64,000 bases of DNA from NCBI RefSeq assembly GCF_002994745.2, contig NC_037088.1, positions 4,469,001 to 4,533,000 of the forward strand. Direction: 5' to 3'. This document shows, piece after piece, positions 19,717 through 30,609 of the stretch. The notes under the pieces are model-generated. The model did no database searches. It was not told the DNA's origin and worked only from the letters and a program-made list of their open reading frames with translations. Position numbers and translations under genes: made by a program. The number at the start of each line of letters is the position of its first letter. Position 1 is the stretch's first letter. The stretch comes from Rosa chinensis. Its lineage: Eukaryota > Streptophyta > Magnoliopsida > Rosales > Rosaceae.

Positions 19717-21200
19717 TGAATGATCGGTTTCTCACAGCTAGGTTCCAACCTAGTACTTATTGTAAAAAATCATCAGTTTGGCTTGGGTTGAAACAGGTTT
19801 GGAGGACCTTGCTTTCCAAGCTGCGTTGGATTATTGGTGATGTCAATTCGGTTAGGCTCTGGAAGGACAATTGGATGGGCAAGATTTTGGGGGAGGTGTT
19901 CAACTTGAGTCCCCAAGCACTGGCTAACCTTGATAATACAATTAGTGAGTTCATGGTAATTGGGCACTTCCTGATATCTTTGTTCAGTTATTTCCTGAGG
20001 TTGCAGCGGACCTTACCTCCACTACGCTTCCTTTCGAGCCAACAAAGGATTAGGTGGTTTGGTCTGATTCTTCATCGGGCGCTTTGACATCAAAGGAGGC
20101 TTACCTGACCTTGGCCCCACCATCCCCTCCGTTAGCTTGGGGTTCTTTCCTATGGCATCCTGCAATTCAGCCACGCAAGAGCATTTGTGCTTGGAAGATT
20201 CTTCATAGGAGAATTCTGACAGATGAGAGAGGCTTCAGAGGTTGGGGATTTCACTTTGTTCTCAGTGTAGCTTCTGTGGTGCAGGGAATGATAATTGGCT
20301 TCATTTGTTTTCGGGCTGTGTGATTGTGATGGATGTCTGGAAGTGGTGCTTTCACATGTTCAATATTGTTTTCCCCCAATTGTTCTCATTGCACGACCTG
20401 CTTACTTTGGAGTTTATGTCACATCTTTCTACTTCTTCAAAGCTACTTTGGTGTATTACTGTGTGCAATTTTTATGGTGTCTGTGGTCAGAGAGGAACCA
20501 TTTGCGGCACGACGGACGTATGTTTAATTGGCACAAATTCATCCACTTTCTACTATTGGCTTTAAAGGAGTCAGATGGCATGGGTTGATCTTTGCATCGT
20601 CAAATTCTCAATCTGGGGTTCCTATGTTTGGCTTCTTGCATTTGTCGCCGCTACGTCCATGTGCTCCTAAGTTTACTCGAGTTACATGGGTGCTTCCGCC
20701 GTCCCCATGGATAAAAATAAATATTGATGGGTCTTTTAGAGCTCAGGATCACGCAGGCTTCGGTGGCATTGCCCGGAACAATGATGGTGCATTTGTTCTG
20801 GCTTTTGCTTCACGTGTGCGGGTTTCTAGTGCTCTTGATGCTAAGGTATTGGAGTTTATTGAGGCTATCAGGGTGGCCAAGCTGCAAGAGTGGCAATTAA
20901 TACTTATGGGTCGAAACGGATTCGACAGCTGTTTTAAGGTATTTTGCTTCACCAAAATTGGTTCCTTGGCAGCTCCATGTTCAGTGGTCCAATTGTTTGG
21001 CTCTTGCAAAGGTTTTGCATCTGCATGTTTCACACATATTCAGAGAAGGAAATGCCCCTGCTGACACCTTGGCTAATTATGGTGCCTCTCATGACGGAGG
21101 GAATTTGTGGTTGTCTCTGCCCTCGTTCTTGGTTGCTGACTTTGGCCAGGATTTCTCTTCAAGGCCAGTATATAGATTCTCTTAATTATGTTCCCACGTT
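19717..21200 (+). pseudogene. LINE B zf-RVT and RNase H-like C-terminal region
   Basis: After a frameshift near 19710 the sequence encodes the linker (VWLGLKQVWRTLLSKLRWII, VRLWKDNWMGK), then the zinc-binding RT-associated domain (SFLWHPAIQPRKSICAWKIL, 20150-20210). A plant-LINE RNase H domain follows near 20700-21160, starting WIKINIDGSFRAQDHAGFGG with the DGS catalytic aspartate. Several frame changes (near 20080, 20240, 20580, 20900) break it. The RNase H marks the plant L1 lineages that acquired this domain. Confidence 0.85.
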
Positions 21201-21470
21201 CATCATGGACGTCTCATGTCTTTGTTGTAGGTTTTTGAGTTTGATTGTTTGTCCCTTATGTACTTGCATGGAGTTTTCTAGAAAGTTCTTTTTTTGTTTG
21301 GCTTTTCATTTGTTCATGTACCTTTGTTTGGGATTGGCCTTGGCTAAGTCCTCCATCCCGCTTGTATTATTTTCTTTGAGTATTAATAAAATTTCGAGGG
21401 AGGACGATGATATAGTCCTCCTCTCGCTTCTATATAAAAAAAAATATAATAAAAAATAAAAATAAAAAAA

Positions 21471-22374
21471 GTCTAGAATATTTGGATTAATTTCCTGAAC
21501 ATAGTTCAACGGAACCATTACACAAAATATATTAAAGTTACTTGAAATTTACAACTAAATGCTAAGTAGATAAAAGTGCTGTGACTGGATATAATCACTA
21601 AAACGGTCATAAATGCTAAAAATACTAATAAAATACATAATTTGGGCAATATTGCTTGGACCGAAGCAATTCTGGGTAACAAACAAGAAAATTTTGAATC
21701 AGAGATGCACATGCATTTGAAAACTTGCTTGAGAAATAAGTCGATAAATTTAAAAGGGGTTTAACATTAACATTGTGTTAAAATACAATGATTTTGTCTT
21801 ACAACAGTAGTGATCAAGTCTCTTTGGAGATTACTTACCAATTGGTAATAATAGTACAACAATAGTCAAAGGTCAATGAACATTTCAATTTTGTAATCTG
21901 TAGATGAAGCCTGTGACTGCATAGGTCTTATTTTCTCTTTCCATGCTATACCTCTTATGATGTGGAAATAGCAGCAACCTTTTGAAATAGAACATATGAT
22001 ATATTGTATGTAAGTTCAATCCAAAATCTAATTTTCAGTAACACAAACACAAATTTGATATTAGTCGATCAAAATTGAAGCATCAATTGATGTGAAGAGA
22101 TGAACTGAAAAGTTAATTAAGACATATTTCTAACCTCAAACATATACTTCCACTGCCAAAAAAACATGTTATTTTCCTTGACCAATGCATTCAATTGAGA
22201 CAAGGCAGCAGTCATTCCTTTTTCCTGAAGAATTAGAAGTAAGCTAACAACCAAATATATGACTAAAGCATCAATTCCCAAAAACTATAGTATGTAATAA
22301 AGAAAGGAAAATAAAGTACCATAGTCTCCTAATTGCAAGAAACAAAGTATGCAAAATTGGCAAAAAACAAATAC
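21471..22374. other. Non-coding, with a second copy of the 8.3-kb dispersed repeat
   Basis: At about 21570-21635 the stretch aaaagtgctgtgactggat with tcactaaaacggtcataaat matches the repeat at 8500-8560. The rest is AT-rich. A candidate exon on the minus strand (acceptor ...cttcag near 22228, encoding GMTAALSQLNALVKEN) is not recognised. Confidence 0.5.
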
Positions 22375-22540
22375 CTGAGGTGGTGACAAAAGAAAAGCTC
22401 TTGCTTTGGACCCAACACTCTATGGTCATAGAGATGAGGATTGGCCTCCAAAGCTGGCTTGTCATTGACCTCATAAATCAAAGCCTTGGAAGCAAAACTC
22501 TTTGAAATCTCACTGGCAATGTCACATGGGAAGTCACACA
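22375..22540 (-). pseudogene. Threonyl-tRNA synthetase fragment
   Basis: The minus strand encodes IASEISKSFASKALIYEVND, which matches the TGS domain of cytosolic threonyl-tRNA synthetase (family form DIA-EISK-LA--ALI--VNG). It is joined directly to LYDHRVLGPKQELFFCHHL, matching the DHR-LG-KQELFFFH stretch at the start of the catalytic domain. The roughly 250 residues between are missing. A good donor (CAG-GTATTT) ends it at 22375. The enzyme charges tRNA-Thr; this piece cannot. The 5' side runs into a TA/TG/CA microsatellite. Confidence 0.65.
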
Positions 22541-22545
22541 CTGAT

Positions 22546-22615
22546 ATATGAATATATATATATATATATGTGTGTGTGTGTATATGTATACACACACACA
22601 CACACACACACACAA
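22546..22615. repeat. Compound microsatellite (TA)n(TG)n(TA)n(CA)n
   Basis: Alternating dinucleotide runs are directly visible: tatata, then tgtgtg, tatgtata, then a run of about 13 CA units. Confidence 0.95.
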
Positions 22616-22619
22616 AAGG

Positions 22620-23169
22620 CCGCTCACCTGCGGGACACTTTTTAAGGGACAAATAAGCTACAACCATTGGATGTTAAATGAATAAATCCTACGGATCTGT
22701 TTCATCCTAATTCTTATCCCAACTCCCACTGTTCATCTTCGTCGCCTCTCACGGCTCTCTAAGCCATGCCCAGATTTATTCATCTTCTTCTCCTCTCATA
22801 TCTAAGCCATGCCCATATTTTTTTCATCTTCTTCTCCTCTCATATCTTTATCTGCAATCTCTTACAATACACCTATGCTTCGCTCTTTTAATTTCATGTG
22901 ATTGGTTTGTTTTCAAATGAATTTGCTCATACTTTCCTACTCGATTTCAAGGTTAGGATATAAAAAGTATCCTCATGCTAGTTTGCAGGATGGATGCAAA
23001 TTTTGGGTTGGATAGTTTCTCATTGCGGTAGATTTTCTCTCAAGAGTTCTTTTATTTTTTTGTTTTGTCTGCTTTGCTTTGTTGGATTTTAGTTTACATG
23101 TTTTGCCAAATTCAAATTAGACTAGTCATGTGGAAGGATGAGAAAGAATAGTGTGAGGCATTTAAGAAT
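22620..23169. other. Non-coding spacer
   Basis: Contains a direct repeat of about 40 bp around ctaagccatgcccatattt and tcatcttcttctcctctcat (22755-22845). No gene is seen. Confidence 0.5.
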
Positions 23170-24610
23170 GGGCTAAATATTGTTTAGTGCCCTGTGGTTT
23201 GTGCCCAACATCAATTCAGTCCCTCGACTTTCAATTTTATTAAAAACACCCCTGCATTATCAAATCTCATCTAATAGATTCTTCCGTCATCTCTCCGTTA
23301 ACTACAGCCATTAACTCACTGACATGGCATGCCACATCAGCTCCTGTGGGCCCCATCTTTAAGGCAAAATTTCCAAATTGTCCATGCCTCCATTAGAACT
23401 GGTCTTCGTCCCCATAAGCAAGAACTGATCTTCATCCCCAGAAAGCAAGAAATTCAATTTCGTGTGACACGCAATCTTGGGTCATTTACAACATCTCCGA
23501 GTACGATTTCAGAGCCATTCCTAGTATTGCAACCTACCGACATCCCCAATTGCAAACAGAGATTGAAACTAATAGCAAAAACAATTGAAAACCTCAATTG
23601 GTACCTCGGCGCCCCACAATCAATTCCTACATGGGTTCATAAATATCAATCCCTACTAGTACCATAATTTCCTTGTTAGATCCATTAGCCTAGCTCGAAG
23701 AAGTTTCAACTTCGTGAGAAAGAAAAAGGTACTTTATGAATCATTTGTAAAATAACCCAGGAAAAAAAAAAAGCAAAAGTGGGAGAAAGGTTGGGGCTTT
23801 CGGGACACACTCCACAACTTCAAAAACATTGATTTCTTCTCCCTTTCCAGATCTACTACAACAACCCTTCTTTGAGAATTAGCTCTCCAAATCAAATCTA
23901 TTTGATCTGAAATTTTCTCGGTTTCTCTCACTTTGAAGATATAGTCTGGGAAGAGGATGTGGTGGAGGAAGATAATACCACTGTTCTCCTCCGCCATCGA
24001 CAAGGCCAGAATCCCCCGGTTCTCTCTGCCCACCTCACGCAGCGCTGCCTATTCCTCCGGCGAGGCCTTCGCATCGGTCTCAAGCTGCTTCAGAAGCTCC
24101 AACGACTCCACCAGCATAAACGACACTCTCTCCAAAAATCGAACCGTAATCATGGCCCGGATCACCGAAAGCGGGTTCCCGCTCTCATCCATGGAGCTAA
24201 AATCAGGGTCGATCTTGGGTCGGGTCGGGTTTAGGAGAAAGGTTGGGGCTTTCGGGGGAGGCAGCAGGTTGGGGTTGTTGTGGCAAAGGGAGGAGGGGTT
24301 GTTGTGGGGAGGGAGGGAGGGAGGGAGGGTGGGTGGGTGGGCTTGATGAACTTTCTAGGGTTGGAGCCGATGTTGTGGATATTCAACAACGATGAGCTGA
24401 GTTCTTCTGAAGATGGGAGAGAGACAGGGGCAATTTGAGAATTTTGCCTTAGAGATGGGGCCCACAGGAGCTGATGTGGCATGCCATGTTAGCGAGTTAA
24501 CAGCTGCAGTTAACGGAAGAATGACAAAATGATCTATTAGATGAGATTTGATAATACAGATGAGTTTTTGATGAAATTGAAAGTCGAGGGACTGTACATA
24601 TCAAAATGAT
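23170..24610. mobile_element. MULE-like element with about 200-bp terminal inverted repeats
   Basis: Sequence at about 23205-23390 (ccctcgactttcaatttta; ggcatgccacatcagctcct; gtgggccccatct) recurs inverted at 24430-24600. The arms are about 85 percent alike. The left end resembles MULE ends (GGGCTAAATATTG); the right end is eroded and no target duplication was found. The interior has a GC-rich segment that looks like captured coding DNA. Confidence 0.75.
23960..24205 (-). pseudogene. Captured coding-like fragment, unknown gene
   Basis: On the minus strand a GC-rich stretch reads MDESGNPLSVIRAMITVRFL, then SFMLVESLELLKQLETDAKA, a stop, then ENRGILALSMAEENSGIIFL. The composition and codon pattern contrast with the surrounding AT-rich DNA, as expected for a gene fragment captured by a MULE. 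I do not recognise the parent. No start or splice sites can be assigned. Confidence 0.45.
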
Positions 24611-24642
24611 GTAAATGTAAACATGAAAAGAACAAAACTTAC

Positions 24643-24709
24643 ATTATGAAGATGGAAAGACATTTCTCCAACTTCAACAACATCACTAGGAAGCCCAGCG
24701 GTGCAAAAC
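24643..24709 (-). pseudogene. Exon fragment of an NPH3/BTB-type gene
   Basis: The minus strand reads FCTAGLPSDVVEVGEMSFH between an acceptor (aatgtag, 24710-24712) and a donor (gtaag, ending 24642). It matches the opening of the BTB domain in the NPH3/RPT2 family (form FCTTGLPSDV-VEVG-MSFHLHK), which are substrate adaptors of CUL3 ubiquitin ligases in phototropin signalling. The rest of BTB and the NPH3 domain are not seen nearby. Either it is a lone captured exon or the rest is lost. Confidence 0.6.
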
Positions 24710-24712
24710 CTA

Positions 24713-25648
24713 CATTAGCAACAAGACAAGCTATAATGTCAGTCAACAAATAAGGGAGAATGAGGGCAACTACACTCAAGCACCAGCAAGTAATGCATCC
24801 ATGAACCCAACAGCTCAAATCCATTTCCTTAAGAAATCTGTAAAATAGAAGCAAGCTCATTCTCCAAAATAGAATTAAGCTTCCGAAAACTCCCACACAC
24901 ACACACACACATCATTCTATAAATCTGATAATCAAAATATTGACAGAGAAATGAAAAGGCAGCTAATTAAAGTGTTAGACTTGGGTTTCATTAGTATTTA
25001 GTAAATTTTACATAATAAAATAAATAAAAATGTATGTACATATATGTGAAGAATTGGGCTCGTCTCCAGACAGGGTATACCTCCCCATCCTTGAAACGGA
25101 GTCAAAGGAAATTGCACCCACTGCACCCATCTTCGAAAGAGTCGGGGAAGAATTCACCCAATTAGGGACAGTGCCCAGAGAGATGATATTAAGTTATAGA
25201 CCTACTAATAAAGGTTTTAGCACTTGCATGTGCAAACAGTAGCCAAAATCCTCCAGAATCCTCACATTATTTTGAAAACATTCAACATATGATACCCAGT
25301 TCAACATGTGGACTCGTGTGAAATATATTGATTCATCAGTAAAGACTACAGACAACTGCAATTGTTTATTTAAGCAGTTTTCTCTCAACAAACATCTGGT
25401 TTTCGCACAAACTAATTGGGAATTGATCAGCAAATATCATGACAACCCAACCAAAAAATAACACAGTTTACCATGATACATTGATGTATCCAAAAGCAAT
25501 TGCGTCCCACATTAATAGTCAGAAAAAGGGGATCATGAATGTGTATGGGGTCGATGCTACATGGAGTAAATGAACAAGATATAAGTAGTGGACGTCAAGA
25601 AATCCATATGTCATGCACAGACAAGAAAGCAAAAGATGCCATCATTAC
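24713..25648. other. Non-coding, probably intronic-type DNA
   Basis: AT-rich with a CA microsatellite (24895-24912). Short ORFs at 25030-25242 and 25194-25433 have no recognisable content. Confidence 0.45.
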
Positions 25649-26836
25649 CTGCAACCTCTTTCCCTCTTTATATATACTCCCTTTCCCTGTACAGAAATAC
25701 GCATTTGCCGAGGATCAAAAACATTCCTAGGGAAGAAAAAGATCAAATGTTAAACAATAGCCATTTAATGCCTGTATTATAAAAAACAAAGTAGGCCTAT
25801 CATCAGTGTAAAGCTAAATCAAAGCACTATGAATGATAGAAAAATAAATAAATAAACCAGAAGAAATCGTTATCAGCAATTGGCTTACCCAAAAAAATAA
25901 AGAAATTCATCAGAAGGTCTCCGAAGTCCTGCAAGATCATTAGTATAGCGGTTAAGCAAAAGCAATCTAGTAATAATCATTAGCACAAATGTGGAACAGA
26001 AAAGGACAGAAAGTACTGAAGTTGAAATGGAACTTCAAACTAAACCCAGCCACATGAAATTCACCAGAACAAGACAGGAGAAAAATTATCAGGACATGGA
26101 ATACTATTTCCAGCATTGCACAATATATCTGGAATCTTTACTCAGTGCTTCGCAAGAGCATGGAAATTTCTTTTGGGTGGATAGGGTCCATAAAAGCAGT
26201 CTGGTCCCGGTGTCTACAGCCCATCAAAACTCTATCACTACAAGAATTGTGGATTTCTATATTTTGGTGTATTTACTTACATTGGTGTGGCAAAAGCCGG
26301 TTCAAAACAGCGTAAAGTTCTGAAATATCCCTTTTGTTTAGTGAAAAAATTCCCCACTATTGAATCAAACAAGCATTCACCTAGGCAACTACAGTTATGC
26401 TATGGCAGCAAAGCCCATGGCTCAATGCAAGACGGGAAACAAATTAAAATATGCAGCAGAGAGAAATTGGTTGACACCACGCATATAAATTCCATTACTC
26501 CCTAATTTTTAATTAAGGTTTTATATATGCAATACTTATTCTTGTTTCTTTAGTTAAATACATGTTTTAACACATAGCTTCACACCCTTTACAACAAAAA
26601 CAGAGTTAGAAACCACAGTACAATCGTATTATGATCCACGGAAAAACTATAAATGTACAAAATATCCTACTATGTCTACGAAAGAGAAGATTATAAATGC
26701 TAGTATGATGTATTGTCATCCAACAGAAACCATGCATACTAACGAGACAAATATATAACGTGGCAAATGAAATTACTTGGTTGATAGGTCGGCCAAGAAA
26801 ACACTCATGCTGGGGAAAACGCACAATTAGTAGTAC

Positions 26837-27758
26837 CTACAATAAGAGTGAAACAGCAAGTTAAAGAAACATAGAGTACCTGTTGAATTTTTGCATTTTT
26901 CTTACCAGAAAATATGTCTGAAAATAATATCAAAGACCTGACTAAAAGAATAAGCAACAAACTTTCAAATGCCAAACTATATCATCCAATGCTCCACCAA
27001 GAGAGAACAACAGGTTAGTAGAGCCATTATTACTGTAGGCTCCAAGTTACTTAAATTGCTCCAGAAAATATAACATGTTCATGCTTCCTAAAAATGAGTA
27101 GGGAATCAAGTGACAGTCCATGCATAGCCAAGGGCTGGATCTAATTTATCTTCAACCTTCTAAACCAAAGAAAAACTCTCCAATTCACACATAGTACTTG
27201 GCTCCCCAACTTCATTTTTATTTTTTCAGCTACCAATTACATTTGCTTTTCAACTAGAATATGTGAACTTAAACATCCTTTCCAACTAGAATATGCCCTA
27301 TCCCCAACTGAATAAGTACGCATCACAAAGACAATGCTTAGGTTGTGGCCTGAAACTCGTGATATAATATTTACAGCCTAGTCAAACAGGTTATCAGTTC
27401 CATAAAGAATGGAATTTCAGCAATCTTAGTTCCCTTTGTTCCTGGTATTTGAAATCAACTCAAGATGGACAGAACTTTGCAAACCTATCCTCAGTCAGAA
27501 TTGTAAAGCAATACAAGAGACTTCAATAGAAATCAAGCTGCAGTATCATTTCCCTCTTTGCAACCACAAAAGTTGTTAATAGACTAGCTTGCTCAACTTT
27601 GTCAAAAATTGGTGATTGATGAAGCATCACGGTATCTAAAATCTGAGATAAACCCTCAATGATTTGGTACCTTTTTGTGGCAACACTACATATCTAATTG
27701 TATGAGTTGATATATCAAGTCCACTACTGACCAGCAAAAGAATAAGTATAAAAGCAAA

Positions 27759-27763
<5 letters not shown>
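26837..27763. other. Intronic non-coding DNA
   Basis: Lies inside the large intron of the poly(A) polymerase-like locus. AT-rich; nothing recognisable. Confidence 0.5.

Positions 27764-27812
<49 letters not shown>
27764..27812. repeat. (TA)n microsatellite at the left flank of the large TIR element
   Basis: An uninterrupted run of about 24 TA units ends at the element boundary. A similar run (34374-34412) sits on the other side, so the element inserted within a TA microsatellite. Confidence 0.95.
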
Positions 27813-27818
<6 letters not shown>

Positions 27819-28492
27819 GGGTTCGAAAGAGGACGTCCGTGAAATTATAAAAATGCGGACGAACGTTCTCAGCCGTTGATCGGCTTAAATGAAAAGGAAT
27901 GGCCCAGATGAGAAGCTTCCAATAACAATCGCGTCAAATAGTCTTGCACTTCAAACCCGACTACTCCCAACGATAAAACCAAAGTCTTCTCTGGTTCTCC
28001 AGCCAAAATCCATATCTTCCAATCCATGTCTTCTCACAATTGATGCTAAACTCATCTCAGGTTGCAACAATCGTGCAATCGAAGCTTTCTTTTTTTCCTC
28101 TTTCTCATGAAAATTGTAGTTCTCTTATGGTCCCGACCTCTCTTGGAGTTTTCGCGCCAAAAGTTGGAGACTTGGAAGCAGAGGAGCACATCTGGAGTAT
28201 GGGTTCTCTCTTTTTTCTGATTTGTTTGATTTCCAATTACAAAATTTAGGGTTTTACCATATTTGGGGCGTTTCTTCTTTCTGTTTCTGGGTTTCTTCTT
28301 TCTTTCTTTTGTCGATGTTATGGTGTTTTCATTGATTGTCATATGTATCTTTTTTAGTTTTAGGCAGCAATGAAAAGCATTCATGGGTAACTCACCTCAG
28401 GTTGATGCTATTCAGCATATTTTTAATGAACCAAATCAAGTGAGGGCCAAAGGGTGTGGGAAAAGGTTGAAAAAAGGAAAAGAGAAGAGGAA

Positions 28493-29976
28493 AGTTAAGG
28501 TAGGGCTGGGCACGGGCCGGGCTCAACTATAATTTCACTGGGCCCGGACCCGGCCCGTGTTGACAAAAACAGGGACCGGCCCGGAACCGGCCCGTTTCAT
28601 TTCGGGCCGGGCTTGCGGGCTTTCGGGCCCAAAAACCTGTATTTGACCATTTGCTTATGCATTTATATATATATATATATATATATATCCAGATTTCATT
28701 CATATATAGCTGCAAATTTCAAGCTGTTGAAGATTTGAATCAAAACACAATATCAAGATACAAAGTTCAAGCTGCAAATTCGAATTCAAAGTGTCCAAAT
28801 TCAAATACTCATCAAGACAATTGAAGGTACAATTCAAATTCAAAGTGTCCAGATTCAAATACAAATATCCAATGAAATATAAAGTCCTAATTCAGATGCA
28901 GCAATTTAGCAAGTCATTTTTCCAGCCTCCTATCCAGCAGCAATGCGGCCATCCATCAATTGGCTTCCATAGTTTTCCCTACAATAGCCATCATAAATAG
29001 ATTTAGATAACAAAGAACCATTCAAGCTGCAACTTTACCATTAATAGCACTACACAGAGAACCTACTTCAATAACAAAGAACCATTAAGAGCCAAAACTT
29101 TACTCAACTAGGAGTACACACAGAAGCTACTTCAATACCAATATTCAAGATTATCAACAAGTCCATATACAAAAATACCAGAAACTGCAAATCTCTTAAT
29201 ATATAAACAAATACCCAAAACTGCAACTCAACATAATCAACTTTACTCATTCATTACAGAAACTGCAGGTAGCAAATAAAATAGCAACATGCAGCAAGCA
29301 AGTAAAAATTAATGCAGTAGGCAATAAATCAAATACCAGGAACCACAACTCACAAGCATATTTGCAGTCACTAAAAATCAAAAATTTAAATTTAGGATGC
29401 AACAATTCCATCACATTTCAGCCTCATTTTATCAGCAAACATAAACTGACAAACACAAACATAATAACTCAATCAGACGCAAAAACAATCACTCTATCAG
29501 AATATCACAACAACTGAACAAATAGTTGCAAAAACCCAGAAAAAGAAACTCACAGATCATTGTGTTCAGCAGTGGTACAAGCCTGCAATCACATACTACA
29601 ATCTACATTAAAACCCATTTTCAGGAACCACAACTCACAAGCATATAAGCACATAAAGAGATTAAATTTATCAATAAACTGAGGAACCCATGAAGCTAAA
29701 ACGAGATGGCAGACCTGAAGAACAACGAGCTCCTATTTTGGTGTCTCGGCCTCACAGCTATGGTGGAGGAGAGGGAGAAAATGAGAGACGGAGGCGGCCT
29801 CTGGTGCGATGTGATCTATCCGGTGAAAGAGGCGGCCAGCTCTCCGGCCTACAGCTCCGCAGGTGAAGTAGGAAGAGAGAGAGAGAGAGAGAGACGGAGG
29901 CGGCCTCTGGTGCGATGTGATCTATCCGGTGAAGGAGGCGGCCGGCTCTCCGGCCTACAGCTCCGCAGGTGAAGTA

Positions 29977-30056
<80 letters not shown>

Positions 30057-30521
30057 AGCAGCGGGCGTCTCAGCGGCGGGGGTCTGAGCGTCTCAGCGGA
30101 GGAGAAGGAGGCGGCCGCCTCTTATTGCTATTTGGTATTTTGGTTCAGATCGGGCTACACGAAGGAAATGAAGGCTGAGGAGTGAGGAATGAGGAATGAG
30201 GAATGAGGATGAGGTTTAGGTTATTAGGTATTTGAGTGAGAATGCAATCCTGTGTGTATGATCCTATTATAAAAATTTTGAGGCTTATATGAGGACCAAT
30301 ACTACATGAACATCTGTCCTCTTTAATATATGACGGGCCTGACGGGCTTTGACAGCTTTGAAATACAAGGCCCGGCCCGAACCGTTTGTCTGAAGATCAA
30401 GGCCCGGGCCCGAACCGTTTGGTTAAAAAAAAAATTAGGCCCGGCCCGTTCGGGTCGGGCTTTGACGGTTCGGTCCGGGTTTACGGGTTTTCGGGCTTAA
30501 ATGCCCAGCCCTAAGTTAAGG
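28493..30521. mobile_element. Non-autonomous hAT-type element with 8-bp target duplication (28501-30513)
   Basis: The element begins TAGGGCTGGGCACGGGCC at 28501 and ends AAATGCCCAGCCCTA at 30513. It is flanked by AGTTAAGG at 28493-28500 and 30514-30521. Terminal TAGGGCTGGGCA inverted repeats, subterminal GGCCCG-rich motifs and an 8-bp duplication are hAT features. No transposase is present. Its interior is AT-rich apart from the GA-rich repeat region near 29780-30055. Confidence 0.93.
29785..30055 (+). repeat. Tandem duplication of about 100 bp plus long (GA)n
   Basis: The segment cggaggcggcctctggtgcg... to aggtgaagtaggaagagaga occurs at about 29787-29885 and again at 29893-29990. A (GA)n run of about 30 units follows (29990-30053). 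Confidence 0.9.
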
Positions 30522-30609
30522 TAAAGGAGAGTCAAGGCAGGCAATGCCATGGATGTGGACTATTTGGTCAGTCACATGACAAAAGAAATTGTCCAACACT
30601 GCATGGAAA

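Larger units (their letters stand above)
18735..21470 (+). mobile_element. L1-type LINE B, 5' truncated, with RNase H domain
   Basis: The copy starts within RT near 18740, reads through the zinc-binding and RNase H regions, and ends in an A-rich tail (21436-21470). Just before the tail a short inverted repeat (gaggacgatgatatagtcctc) is present. LINEs copy RNA at the target site. Missing 5' sequence, an A-rich 3' end and several frame breaks are normal for dead plant L1 copies. The Pack-MULE ends about 40 bp upstream. Confidence 0.9.
28384..30609 (+). pseudogene. FAR1/FRS-type zinc-knuckle exon, split by the hAT insertion
   Basis: Removing the nested element and one copy of its 8-bp duplication leaves one open phase. 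It reads VDAIQHIFNEPNQVRAKGCG and KRLKKGKEK before the insertion (to 28500), and RQCHGCGLFGQSHDKRNCPT after it (from 30522), ending at a GTAAG donor after 30609. This matches the C-terminal end of FAR1-related (MULE-derived) proteins, which have a VRAKGCGKRLK stretch and a C-X2-C-X6-H-X4-C knuckle. FAR1/FHY3 proteins are transcription factors in light signalling. It may be a captured host exon or the remnant of a MULE transposase. Confidence 0.7.
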
